Below are positions 42,771-56,100 of a stretch of DNA of 64,000 nucleotides, one piece after another. The DNA comes from Ophiodon elongatus. Its lineage: Eukaryota; Chordata; Actinopteri; Perciformes; Hexagrammidae. Under the pieces are notes generated by a model. That model saw only the letters and a program-made list of their open reading frames with translations, was not told the origin of the DNA and made no database searches. Made by a program: the position numbers and the translations under genes. The first letter of the stretch is position 1. Each line of letters starts with the position of its first letter. The stretch spans positions 5,500,001-5,564,000 of the forward strand of contig JACSYO010001810.1 of assembly GCA_016806645.1 (NCBI GenBank), read 5' to 3'.

Positions 42771-45700
42771 GTATTTTACAGCAGGATGACCCCGATCTAT
42801 CCAATGGTTTGGGAGGATTTACAAAAACTGACTGATTAATCCCAAAAGAGAAGAAAAAGGCAAAGACAATATATTTCACATTTGACAGATGGAGAAATCT
42901 TCGTCATATAAGAAATGAGCAACATAATTGGATGATGCTATTTGTATGTCATATGATATGACAATGGACATAAATCCAACGTTAACTAGTTTTGTTAAAA
43001 AAACAATCTGCTCTCTCTTCATAGAAACATGAAAATACAGCGTGAAATCAAATAGTCTTTCATAAGTAATTCATGGATCTAATTAGAGCAAGTTAGCACA
43101 GCATTGAGTCATTTATGCTGTTTGTGTCTGTCACTGAGTCTAATGAAATCATGTGTAACCCTACTAATAAGCTGTCGTCGCAGTAACAGTTATGGAGAAC
43201 AAGCACAAATCAGAATCATCTTTATTGGATGAGAATGTGTACACATACTCCGGTTGGAGCAACAGAAAAACAGAGAAAGGGGCGAAAGAGAGGTGTGATG
43301 GAAAAAAAGAGAAAAGGAATGTCTCACCTGAGCTTTTGTTGTTGACATTTTCTATTGGTTAGTGTTTCATGCTGATTTAAGGCCTCTGTTATGGGGCACA
43401 TATGTAAAGCCACACGGCAGCCCCCACCTCTCTTAACCATGCTCACTATTTAACTTCCTCAGTGCGTGTCAACCCCCTACCCCTCTGTCTCTGCTCTTCA
43501 TCAGCTCTCTCCTTCCTTTACTCTAACCAGGCCTGGATCACCTTATTTTTTCAACTCTCTTGCCGCATCTATATTTCTAACCATGTCCATATCTCTCTCT
43601 TCCCCCCATTTTCTCTCGCCTCCTCTTGATTTGATCTATTCTTTCTATTCATCCTCAAGTCAGAGCCTCCATAAAGCTCCAAGGACATGAAGACATGACC
43701 AAAACCATAAAGTCTTAGATCTAATTTATAACATTTGAAGGCCATTCTTTGCTTATACGCAACAACAGTGCTGTGATTGATTTGTTTCAGCATGGGTGGT
43801 CCCATGGGAAATCGAACTCTTAACCCTTTTTATTTACACTTGCTTAAATGTATAACTGAATAGGACAATTGTAATAAAAACTTGAAAACAACTGGTTGCC
43901 AGCTCTTTCTTCTCAGATATTTCCTCATGTTTTCTGTTGTTTAAAAAATTCAAATCTTTTTAATACTTTTTCCTAAGGGTGGAGTGGTTTTTCAGCAGCA
44001 ATTTACTGTTGCCTTCTGGTGATATTATAATGGCTACATCTGCAGATAATAGACCTCCAGTTCACTGATGGACCCCTCTTAACCTTCTCCCCTCCATTTT
44101 TCTTAAACTGCTCAGTCTCTCTCTCCTCTGCCCCTCGGGTCAAACGCTCAGGGGCTTTCTCTGCTGTCCATGTGTGAGATTTACTCAAACAAGCTCTGTG
44201 TGTCATTCAAGAAAACACAACAGGGATTTGTTGGCTATATCTGAGAATCTCCTGAGTGATCCCGCTCTCCTTTAAGCACTTAGATCCTGAATTTTATGTT
44301 TTGACATGAATAACAGCTGTTCACCAAAGTGATAATTCTTGCTGTTAGTCTTACAGATACTAAATCTCTGATATAGATAGAGAGTCATGCTGAAAAAAGC
44401 CACTTCTGTAGGATTACTTTTTGCACTCTTTAATCTTCTGGTAACATGCTCTCTGTAACTGCAAAGCCACCCTTCCAGTATGTGCACTTACAGCTGAGGA
44501 TGGCTCACTGTGTTAGTAATGGGTAATAACACTCTTTTTGGTGTATAATGTATTAAAATTACTGGACGTGTAGCTGATTTAAATTACTCCAGAAATCAAA
44601 TAACCTGTGAATGTTTGTGAATGTCCACTTCACATTCAGCTTATAGTAGAGTCAGCACTGCAAGCCAAAATGTTCATCTGAAGCCATTTGTTTGAGTATA
44701 TATGTACTTTTTCTGGGATTCTTACCATTGAAATAGATTATCTTAATATTTCTATCTTAATATTATTTTTATTTGATGAAAGCATATCCAGAGCTCCATA
44801 TAGTGTACAATAGATGGATGTTGGGCAATCCACATACTGCATGACTATACAGTACAATGAGGATCAAACCGGTTGTTTATTAATTACAAAATGACTTCAA
44901 CATTTAAACCTTCAGGAATTATACTCAATGTAGGGCCAGTACCCTGTATACAACACACAGCTCATCACATATAGTACACATTTCTCCACAGTACCTCAAA
45001 ATCTTATTCAAGCAGTTGTTGTTTTCCCCCAGAATTGTTTGCCACTGATTCCCCCATGTGACCCTCAGACCATTACCAGTGACCACAGATGTATCTCCTT
45101 GTATGGCTGCAGCACTGTATGAAGACTATACACTGCTTGCCACAACTGAGAAACCGTCACTCAAATGAAAACTGAATACTCTGGAGTGTAAATTCTGGCA
45201 GTTTATGCTGATATATTAAATATTATTTTAGTAACATAAAACAGGGTAGAAGTATGGCCAAAAGGGAGGTTCTGTTAGCTTAGCATAATTGCTACGATGA
45301 GGCTATGACCACATTGCCCTCCCCAGACATCTCAAATAACTTTGATTCCATCTGAGAGTAAAGCTAACACATTGTAAAAGAAAAAAAAGTCCTTGTGACC
45401 ATCCAACAATCAGTCCAGTGGATCCCTGTCATGGCCCGCCAAGTTCCAGGCTCTCACTTGGCCAGGCAAGCCTTGACCTCATGGAGTGCTGGAACCTCAA
45501 ATCAATAATAGACCACACGGTCCAGGACCTGGTGCCCCAGTGTAACCCTCAGCCTCTCAGAGAGCACTCCTTCAAAGTCAGACTTCAGGAAGGTTAGCTG
45601 TCATGAAAACCATGAATCTTAAAAGGCTTTGACAGAGTTCGCCAGGGTTGATTTATGCAATATAATTAACATTTGATTAAATTGAGCATAATTATTGCCT

Positions 45701-47779
45701 GGTAAAGAAAGATTGACAAAGATTGTCATTTCAGGGTAAATGGTAATAAAGTAAACATGCTGGCCTTCTGTTCAATATTTGAACGCCATGATCTTTCCCT
45801 AATCTGTCCAAGTGCTTTGAGTAACTAAATATGACAACAAAGATGCATTAGTTACCGTCGGATATAGAGTGCTGCAGGGATGGCCTATTTATGAATGCTA
45901 ACCCTGAAAGTTAGCATTGCACTGGTTCCCTGGACAAAAAGATAATGACATTTTATTTTGGATTAGTGCAGAAAATATAAGCTCTGTAGCAAACAAAAGT
46001 TTATGATAGATGTTTTGTTCAGCAAGATAATCTTCACAAATAAACGCAATCGGCAGAACTAAAAAGCCAACGTTGTGCTATAAATGAACTACACCCATAC
46101 ACAATCAGGTGTAATTATACTTGTGTGTGTGTATTTGTAACATTTCTACATACTGAGCTAGTTGAATAGAAATAACTTTGTGTGCCATGCATCAAACTAA
46201 TGCGTTCCTCACATTTGATATATCCATTTTGCATTTACACAAGCAGGAAACTGACCATTCAAGAATGCTGATTTCAATGAGAGTGCTTGGTCTGACGGGT
46301 CAGTGTTCTTGACTTTATCCAGCACTTTATGAGCCCACAACCTCAACCTGCTTGGAGCCATGAGGTCATGAACAAAGTAATTAAAGGTCTTGGTTTTTTC
46401 TAGGGATAGCTCTTGGCTTCATGCCCCTTCTGATCTCTCTATTCCTGTTTTCAGTTTTTGGAATGACCTTGACAATCATTTTTATTTTTTCTTACTATTT
46501 TCTTTTTGTTGCCAGGTGCACCATGTGAACTTATAGATGCATTAACTAAATTTGACATTTATTACTTAATTATCATTGGTTTTCATACAGTTAAATGTAC
46601 CCGTAGATCGTGTAGCAGCTTTGTACAAACACCTCTGTACCTTGTACCTTCCCTTTTCTCCCTCCACTATTTTGATTCGCTCTGAGCTTTTCTGACACAA
46701 TGAGTACAGATACAAAATGTACTGTAATTAGAGAAAAGAGCCAAAACTCTAAAGAAAGAAACACATTTTGCATTCAAGTTCAATAATGTGAATATCAGAG
46801 CTGGGAGAAGAACATAACTTAATAAAATGCAATGTTTTTTTTATCTAGGACTTCAGAGAAAGTTTATTCACACATCAAAGCCGGATCAAAAAGAATATAT
46901 AATGCACATGATTTGAAATTATGTATTGGCAAGCTGGTCTCTTCGTGGCACCGAGTTGTTTACTTCCTGAATTCATGACTCAGCACTCCATTGGTTGACC
47001 TAAATAGCACCAAACCCCAGAGACAAAAAGATAGAGAGCAGTGATGACCAATGTACTTTTTAAAGTCTCAGTGGGAGAGGTTGGCTGGCAGGCATAGCAA
47101 GCCAGATTGTAACTGTACTTATTTTGTACTGTAAGGCAGTTAGCATTTCACTCATTGATTCATTGATTAATTGATACATTAATTAATACAATTATTAGCG
47201 TCTCTGTCCATAAGATAAGTCAACAACATGCAGTAATGCCTTTCATTACGTTTTCTTTCTCCCTTTCTTCTGTCTCCCTTCAATCATTAATTCAGTCGTT
47301 CACCTCCCCCAAAGTGCCATTGCTATTACATTATGTCTTGATTTCTTCATTTCCTTCCAGTCAGACAGACACTGATTCATTTATTATGTTCCAATACATT
47401 CCAATACAGTGATGACTATTATAACGAAGTGAGTTGGGATTGGGCCTAATGCTTTTCACAGCTATATCACAACTCCAGGGAATCAGTGCAGCATGAGAAC
47501 TGTTATGCCCTCACACACCAACATCGCCTCCAGTGACATGGGTTATAGGTTGGAGGAGATTGGATTATAGGGAGCTGGGGGGATAAACAGTCATTCAAGA
47601 TTAATTTTACAATCCATTATTCAGGCAGCTGATGTGAGAATTCAGTGGTGACCCTATTCTGACATCTGCTGCTGCTCTCTCGCTAGGCTGCCCCCATGTC
47701 AACAGACTTAAACTGTATATTAAACTTAATGTGGATGTTAAGAACTTCTATCTAAACAAACCATGTGGAAGGGGCCTCC

Positions 47780-47780
<1 letters not shown>
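42771..47780. other. Intergenic, no gene seen
   Basis: 5 kb of AT-rich sequence with no recognisable gene, RNA or transposon. ORFs are short and domain-free. A C/G-balanced stretch at 45,410-45,600 carries no usable open frame. Confidence 0.55.
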
Positions 47781-47838
<58 letters not shown>

Positions 47839-47878
47839 ACACACACACAAACACACCCACACCCACACACACACACAC
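47781..47878. repeat. (CA)n microsatellite
   Basis: About 98 bases of CA with ACTC and CCCAC interruptions. Confidence 0.95.
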
Positions 47879-48599
47879 GTATACAAAGGCAGCCATTAAA
47901 GGATGGTGGGTGGGGGGTTAACGTGCTTACAGGAGACAACAGCTGAAGAGCGTCAGTCTATTTTTGTTGTTCCTTCATTTAAGTCTCTCAGAAGGAGGTG
48001 TGATCATTATGAGGTGCCTGAGAATCTGAGATAACATGAAAGAGACAGTCACTTGTTTAGTTGCCCTCACCCACATTTCAGGAGAACTGTCTGGAGCTAT
48101 ATTGTGGGAATCTACTGAAACACAACATATAGTATTTGTGCAGTCTGGGCTCCATTGTCTCACTGTCCCTTAAACTGAATGGAGTCAAATGGGCATTCAA
48201 CAGACATAGCTGGAGCCCTCAAAGACACAAAAACAGATCAGAATTGGCTCAAACCGTCTTGGTGTTGTTTCCATTTAGAAGGTTTGGGACGATTTATAAA
48301 GGACATTTTACAACAAAATATTCAATTCAATTAACTTTACGGAAAATGTATAACGGAACAGTTAAATGAATTAACACATGATAGGCTGTTCACAAACAAA
48401 TCTGGGATTGTGTGAGTCTGGTGGAAGAAACTCAGCCTCAGTTTTTGTAGCTCCACTAAATGTAAGAAAACGTGTATTGAAGGACACTGATGAGGTGAAT
48501 CTAGCTAGAAGCGACACCGTTTACCTAATTAGTGGTGAAAACAGATGGAGTGAGCAGAGAAGTTATAAAATGCGTTGTGCGGCAATGGGTGATGTCAAA

Positions 48600-49167
48600 T
48601 GAGCTGCAGCTCGACGGGAAGATATCCACGTCTTTGGCCTACATGCAGCGTAAAAACATCTGAGACGCACAATTACTTGTTGCCTCTGTGTTTCCAGAAA
48701 GCCCCTCCTTGGACAAGCCCCTCAGCCGGAGCGTCACTCAAAGTTCACTTCAGTCCAGTCCCTTTTCCTAAGCTCAAATATACACTCACACACATCCGCT
48801 GTCATCCACACAAATGCGCGCACACGCAGCGCCAGACGCGTTTGCATTTAGCCAGCCTGCCGCTTCCAGCGCTACTTTTCTTTTCATGAGACGCACGAGG
48901 AGACCTGTTGGGTTTTACCTTAAGGATTTTCTTGTTGTGCGGAGTTGACAAAAGTGTGACTTCACTTTTTTTTCTCGCTCTCTCCTCTGTGACATCTTAT
49001 GTGACAACTTTTTTTTGGGGGACTTTCTCACTTCAACAATCTCGGAGTTTAATGGTAAATTAACTGGTTCATTGCATATCAGATTTACGAAACGTGCAGT
49101 TGGATTAAAACCAGTATTTGATGGGCAAAATGAATAATTCTGGAAAGTAACTCCGAAGGATTTAAAG
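48600..49167 (+). promoter_or_regulatory. mxra5: Candidate mxra5 promoter and non-coding first exon
   Basis: CpG content rises locally (GCGCGCACACGCAGCGCC and GACGCG at 48,817-48,841) against an AT-rich background. A TATA-like AAATATAC lies at 48,777-48,784. Downstream sequence runs without long repeats to a good donor, TTTAAAG/GTATGC, with the exon end at 49,167. A matching acceptor, CTTTGGCAG, ends at 49,893 just before the start codon. The transcription start is not visible. Confidence 0.35.
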
Positions 49168-49350
49168 GTATGCTCTTATCAGTCTTGGTTATACATTACA
49201 CTAATCTATTAAACTCGGATGCTTCTTGCTAGAGTGCCTAATTTACTTTAATTTCAGTTTCAAATTGAAAAACCCTCTCAAAGCTATTGCAGTTGGTTTG
49301 ATGAGTTTGAATGGTTTAAGTGCATTTATTTGCTTGTGTGAGATTAGATA

Positions 49351-49393
49351 AGAGGGAGAGAGAGAGAGGGAGGGGGGGGGGGAGAGAGTGAGT

Positions 49394-49487
<94 letters not shown>

Positions 49488-49501
49488 AAGAGAGAGAGAG
49501 A
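49351..49501. repeat. (GA)n microsatellite in mxra5 5' region
   Basis: About 150 bases of GA with a G9-10 run near 49,373 and short interruptions. It lies in the probable first intron, about 430 bases upstream of the start codon. Pure purine on the + strand; candidate triplex or GAGA-type tract. Leu-Ser ORFs on the minus strand are artefacts. Confidence 0.95.
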
Positions 49502-49932
49502 TGGATAGTTTCTGAGGGGTCTAATTTGATGTATTTCCTTTACTATTATTGAATCCTCCTGCACTTAAAAAAAAAAAAGGTATATGGTGAAATATTTCAT
49601 TCCATTAACCTACTGGACACACACACCCACGTGATAGCCAAAAGGTCTATTTTGTTTCAGACAAATGCAATGTGTCAACGTGTCTCTAGGGTGGATCTAT
49701 AGATAGAGTGTCATGTGTCGTAGGCTACAGATCCCCTTGTCTTTGGGCTGTTTGAATATACCTTGACTTGTGTGTGAGGGAGAGAGTAAGAAAGAGAGAA
49801 GGAGCGAGCGAGGCTCTCATCTGGATTTTGAGATGTCACTGCGGTGTACTTTGCTGCCCTCCATCAGCCTTGATCTTTTTTTCTCTTTGGCAGAGATAAT
49901 CGCAGCAGTGCTTCTCCTCTTGTGGAGTGAAG

Positions 49933-50111
49933 ATGTACTGGAGTGTGTGTGTGCCGCTGACTCTCCTGGTGCTGACACTTGCAGTGCCGAGGGGGCAGGC
50001 CTGTCCCAGGAGCTGCAACTGTTACCAGGCCAACGAAGTCCATTGTACATTTCGCTCCCTGTTCACCGTACCTTCTGGCTTGCCTATACACACACGCCGC
50101 ATAAATTTAGG
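49933..50111 (+). CDS. mxra5: mxra5 coding exon 1: signal peptide and LRR N-cap
   Basis: Encodes MYWSVCVPLTLLVLTLAVPR then GQACPRSCNCYQANEVHCTF, the signal peptide followed by the Cys pattern of an LRR N-cap (CxxxCxC...C), ending RINLG in phase 2. The exon probably starts at 49,894 after CTTTGGCAG, leaving 39 bases of 5' UTR. An upstream GTG at 49,927 is in frame but is not a start. Confidence 0.93.
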
Positions 50112-53100
50112 GTAAGGGAATGCATTTAAGCACACACACAAACGATTAATATGCTTACGATAAAGTGCTTTTATTTACGTCTCAGGTTGATGATTCCATT
50201 TTTGTGCCCCGTAGGTTCAACAGCATCAACAGGATCCATGACAGTTCTCTGGCTGGGCTAAAGAAGGTGGAGCTTCTGATGCTCCACAGCAATGACCTCC
50301 ACCATCTCCCAGATGCAGCATTCAGAGATATGAAATCATTACAGGTAAACAGAAAGAAGAGCAGCACCAACATGTGTAAATATCATGGTATAATACTGAA
50401 AAGAGAGACATTTATTTTCAAAACCAAACTAGTGGAAGATGACAGCCAACATTTTGAGGCAGTGGAGATGATTTACAGAGGGCTCTTCTTGTAGTTGTAC
50501 AGTTCTACTTTATGGAGCCAGACTCACCAGCAACCAGCATTGAAAGTGTGCCAAACCAAACTATTGATACTGGATTATAAACTATGTGACTGTTAATAGA
50601 GAAAATAAATCATTGCCTTCTCAAATATTTAATCTTTCACTCTTTAGAGATTATTTTTTTTGCAGTGCACAGTTGTGAAAATCAAATTTGGACTCAGTCT
50701 CCATAGAATGTACTTTATTCCCTCTCCAGCCACAGGCAGGGGTGTCACACGGAGGCTCCTGCACTATTTCAAAGGTGCTGCACTATTTCAAAGGTGCTTT
50801 GTTAAAGAAAGCTCAGCTCTTAAACTTTCTTTCTTTGTGTGTGGTACTTATAGTTAACAGTCATAGCTCCCTAACTAAGAGAGATGAGTATAATTAAACG
50901 GTTGACGGAACCAATTTAAGTTTTTAGCACCATGAATAATGCAGGGATTGTCAAGATATATAGCATTTGTCAAAATAGTACAATTAAGAGAGGTCCCTAC
51001 ATTGATGAATATGCCTAAATCTTGCAGTCATAGTGTTGATACAAATTGATTAATACAATTATAAATTTTACATTTCATCTGGGAAAACAGTATGCAAATT
51101 AATATAACAGTTTATATGATTTTGTTCACATTATCAAGCACATTTTTCTAATGTCTGGACAACTAATACATCATTTATGTGCAGTCATTCTTCTCACTGG
51201 TGACAGGAAACACACTGGACATTTTTGCAGCATCCTTAGGACAGAGTTCGCAGTCTGTGGGGAAGTGATATTACTCAACAAGCAATTGTTCCCTTCATCT
51301 CACAGGCAGATGCTGATATATTTGCCATTGTGTGATAATAGGATCCATATTTCCATATGCTGACATCTTCACATTTTAGACCTGTTAGCAGCTGGAACTC
51401 TGCCAAAATCTGCCTAAGTCGCCTCCCTGCAGAGCAGATTTATCATAAGCCTCACAGAAATACAATTCCACAACATGGTTTTCGTGGTGTGCCTTCTTAA
51501 AATATAGTGGGTTCTCCACACATGACAAGAATAGCAATGGATCCCCTTGAGAATTCTGCTGAGCATAAAGACTTAAATTCCATATTTGAAAAGTTGAAGA
51601 CACCCAGTGCTCGAACATCAATTTTGAATCTATAAAAAAAATAAATGAAAATGTAATGAATCAAAAATCTCACAGCATTGATATATTTTCTGGTTATGTG
51701 CTGTGGGCTATTGCCTAAATTTTTACATGTGAGGTTATGTGCTGGTGGATTTGACTTCTCCATAGACTTGTACACAGACTGCATTCAGTCGTTTTTGCGT
51801 TCAAAGAGTTTTTCACCCATTCATCCTCATTCCAATTCCCCTCACATCATTTGTCATAAATTAAATTTACAAGCATGTGGTGTCCAGTGACACACTCACG
51901 CTCATCGCAAAGACTTGGTTTCTTCGTCAGCTTTGATGCCTCTTATTTGATTACTCCGCTAATCCTTCATTGCTTCCACTCACTCCATTTCCTCCCCCTC
52001 CCCCACAGATACTAAAGCTGAGTTATAACAAGTTGAGAGAGATCTCTTCATCTCTGACCTTCTCTGGCCTGACCTCACTGCTCCGTCTGTACTTGGATCA
52101 CAACCTCATCCAGCACATCCACCCCCGGGCTCTGCTCCAGCTGACTAGCCTCAGGCTGCTGCGTCTGCAAGGGAACAGGCTGCATCAGCTGCACCCTCAC
52201 ACTCTGTGCACACTGTCCCTCCTGAATACATATTACTTCTCTACCCTCAGGTGAGCTTTAACACTTAAAGCACAGAAAGTAATAATCATTGATATAATAT
52301 TTTCAAACACTCCTCAAGGAAAACGTATAGCCTGATGAAAGAGGTAACACTTCTATTGCTGGTTATTGGTATTTGGACAATTAACCTCTAACACTAAAGC
52401 TACAGCATTGTCTCTTTACCTCCTTTTTAGATCCACTTGTATAAATACTGCAGAGGAATAACGTAGGTCTGAACATGAAGATGATGATGGAAATGATAAG
52501 AAATGATAAATAAAATTCTTACCCCATAACCTGTCACGTCTCACTGCCCACTTTCTTTCAAATTCTTTCATCCATTCCTCTATGATTTCTATTAACACTC
52601 GGTGTTCCCCCTCCCCCTTGTCACCTCAATCTTTTCTTTGGTCTGTTTTCCCTTCCTCTAGACACCTAGACCTGTCCAACAACAGCCTAACCACTCTGCC
52701 CAGAGAGACCTTAGCGACAGCACCTCTGTTGGACACTCTTGCGCTGCAGGCTAATCCGTGGAGTTGTGACTGTAGGATGACCTGGTTTCTCACTTGGAGT
52801 CTGGCTCATCCAGGTGACTGTCACATCTGAAATATTATTTGTTTTCACTTGTGGTTTTGTCTCCTATGTGCACACACGTTTTATGGAGGTCATTGATTGT
52901 GCCTCTGAGCCATTTTAATTCAGTCAAAAAAGACGCAAAAAAGTGGTGGGTAATGCAACCTGTAAATTGCTTGAGTGATAGATTAGGAGATAAGGTAAGA
53001 AGGAGCATTGGGAATGGATTGAGAAACAGAAGACTCATTTGTTGATAATTCCAGTCAATAAGCTGTCTAAATACTGTAATATACCATGTCAGATCCAGGC

Positions 53101-56100
53101 AGATGATAGAATGAGATAAAGGAACTTTATAACACATCTGGTTTCATTATCTTGATACCTCTGACATCTCTACACCTGCTTTTTATCACACACTCTTCTC
53201 TGTTTTCCTTCATTTTCTGTATCTCTTCCAGTGGGTCCTGTGACTGTTATTGAGATTTAAAAGAGAGCTAGACCATGAAATGTGTCTCTTCGATATGCCA
53301 GACTTAACCTGCCATGACTAATCTATGATGACAGCATTGATGTGTGCAGACAAATTAAATATAGGCTAATGATTGCTATGTAATAATGAAGTGATGCATT
53401 TTTCTGATTTCTGAGTAGATGCAGTAACCATACCGAATTAGTAAAAGATATAGAGAGTAATAGATGCTTAAGATGAGGTGGCATGACTGATATATGACAC
53501 CCCTAATGAGTGCAGATAGCTTAAATATGCACTAATATGTTTCTTTGGTTGCTATGCTATTATACACAATTGATATGCCAGAGATGGTAAGGATGTCATT
53601 CATGACATAATTGTCTCTGCCTCTCTCTTTCAATTAGGCTTAATGAAATGTTCCAGCGGCCCTGAGTGTCCAATCTGTGCCTCGCCCAATTCCCTTCAAG
53701 GTCAGGGCTTGCTTGACCAGACTGACCTATCGTGCACCTCGCCTATTATCCCCTCCCCAGGAAGAGACACACCTTTGGAGACAGAACTCAGTGAAATCCA
53801 ATCAAGGGAATCCTTCCGAGAGCCTTTAGGCACTGCCTCTCTGAGTCTGTCTGATCAACAGGGGAACAGTGTCGATCTGGGATGCAACATCACTCACTCT
53901 TCTGAGTTCCAGGATATTGCTCCCCCTCCCGATCTCTCTCTTTCCTCGTCTTCTCCTCTCCCCTTGGCTCTGTCGCTCTCCCTGGAGTGCCCCGTGGAGA
54001 GACAGAGCTATGAAAATCTTTGGAGGATTCTTGCTTACTACAGTGAGACTGCGGTTCGCCTGGAGAGGGAGATCATGCTGAGTAAAGCCCCGGCGTTGTC
54101 CTACCGCTACAGGCAGGCAGCAGAGACAGATGGATATTATCACACTGGAGTCAAAGCTTCTGTTAAAGTCAGACCACAGTGGCTGCTACAGCCATCCATT
54201 AGCATTCAGCTAAACAGAGCGCAGTCTAACGGACACAAAGTTCAACTTATATACTCAACAAGAGTGGCTGCTCATCCGGACCCTGCTTCTCATCCCTCAA
54301 CGTCCGCCCCTCCCTCTCACCGATGGGTGCTTATTTCAACTAATCATAACACCACGGCCCTGGCGGCAGTAGCAGGCAGTAAGGTGGAGCTACCATGCTC
54401 TCTTTTAAGTTCTGGTAACCCCAAAGTACAGTGGGTTCTCCCAGATGGATCCATGCTGATCTCCCCCTCCAGCAGCCTAGATGGTAGGCTCCAGGCTTCA
54501 ACCTCGGGATTACTTATACACAAAGTACAGCTCTCAGATTCAGGGATTTACCACTGCATAGCCAGGGCAGGCAGGGATGTAGATGTTCTCCCCCTGCGCC
54601 TGGCAGTGGAGGAGTCCTCTGTACCGCCTTCAGGTGAGCAAGTGGGACCTCCTGTCACCGGAAACATTGGGGAACCCATCAGTCTGTCCTGCAAGGCATC
54701 TGGTTCACCAGCATCTCATATGAGTTGGGTGTTACCAGATGGAAACATAGTAAGTCGGGGATTTGCTGTATCAGGTGGGCTCACTATACAATCAAATGGA
54801 AGTCTGTCCCTATCTGACCCGACTCAGAGGGATGCTGGTTATTACCGCTGCATTGCTGTCAACCAGTACGGTAGTGACTCTCTGTCCATGCAGCTGGAGT
54901 TAAACTCACAACACTTCCCTTCACTTAGGACTTCATTTCCCACAGGGCCACAGTCAGCCGCTGGCAGGTCAACCAAGATACGAGCTCCATTACTAGTGGA
55001 AGAAGGATCAGGGGGTGAAAAGGAAGAAGAAGAGAGAACTCTTTTTGGCAATAGGAAGCACCCAAGACCTCTCCAACCTCCCCCAAACAGACGTTATCCC
55101 ATCGGAAAACCCCAAAGACCTGGACCTAGGCGAGAAGGCCCCCTGAGAAGAGGAGGAGGGCCTGTATCATCCAATGACCAAAGAAGAAACCGCTTTGAGA
55201 ACAGACATAGAGTTACCACAAACAAACAAAGGATAGACCCTCAGAAGTGGGCTGACCTCCTTGCTAAAATACGACAAAAGACTGTTCACACTAATAACAG
55301 CCAGCCCATCGAAGCAGGAAAGCCCAAAGCTGAACCACAGGGAGGAGGCAAAGGTGGAGACACAGGAAGAAATGAGGAACATCATGATACAGAAAGAGGT
55401 AGAGCTGAGGGAGCAGATGTGGAAGCAGAAACTGAAGGGTCATCTGTTGATGACACTGATCTACAGGAGGAAGGCTTACAGCACAATCATCCCGTTCAAA
55501 CAGAAATACAAACACACACAGAGACAAATACAGACACTGAAACAGAGATAGAGATAAATAAAGGGACAGAGACGTCAACAGAAACACATACAGAGAGTGA
55601 GAATAAGACAGAGAGAGAGACAGAGAAAGCATCTCCACAGACAGAGACAGTGACAAACCCAGAGACAGAGAAAAAAACAGTTACATCTAAGCCAATTTCA
55701 GGAACAAATGAAATCGTCCCAGAACCAGGTGAAGGAGGTGAGCCAGAAGCAAACACCAACACATCTAGGACCAGGCCTCAAAGCCCCCGGCAGGGACTCT
55801 TCCCTAATTTGGTACCGAACTCTCGGCCTCAAAGGCCTTGGAATTCTCGCAGGAGAATCGGACAACAAAGACGAATCATCAGCAGGCCCAGAGGGCACCC
55901 TTTGACCACACCCCAACCTCTCCCTGAAACTAAGAACCCACAGTTACAAATTACAACACCTGACACTACCACAGATCAAATTAATATGTTGTTGCTGGTG
56001 TCCACAACCACATCTTCAGCTATTACGTTGACACAAAGTGACAATATTGGGACTGCTCCAAATGATGTGGCACTGCATCTTCTGTCTCCCCCTGTTTCTA

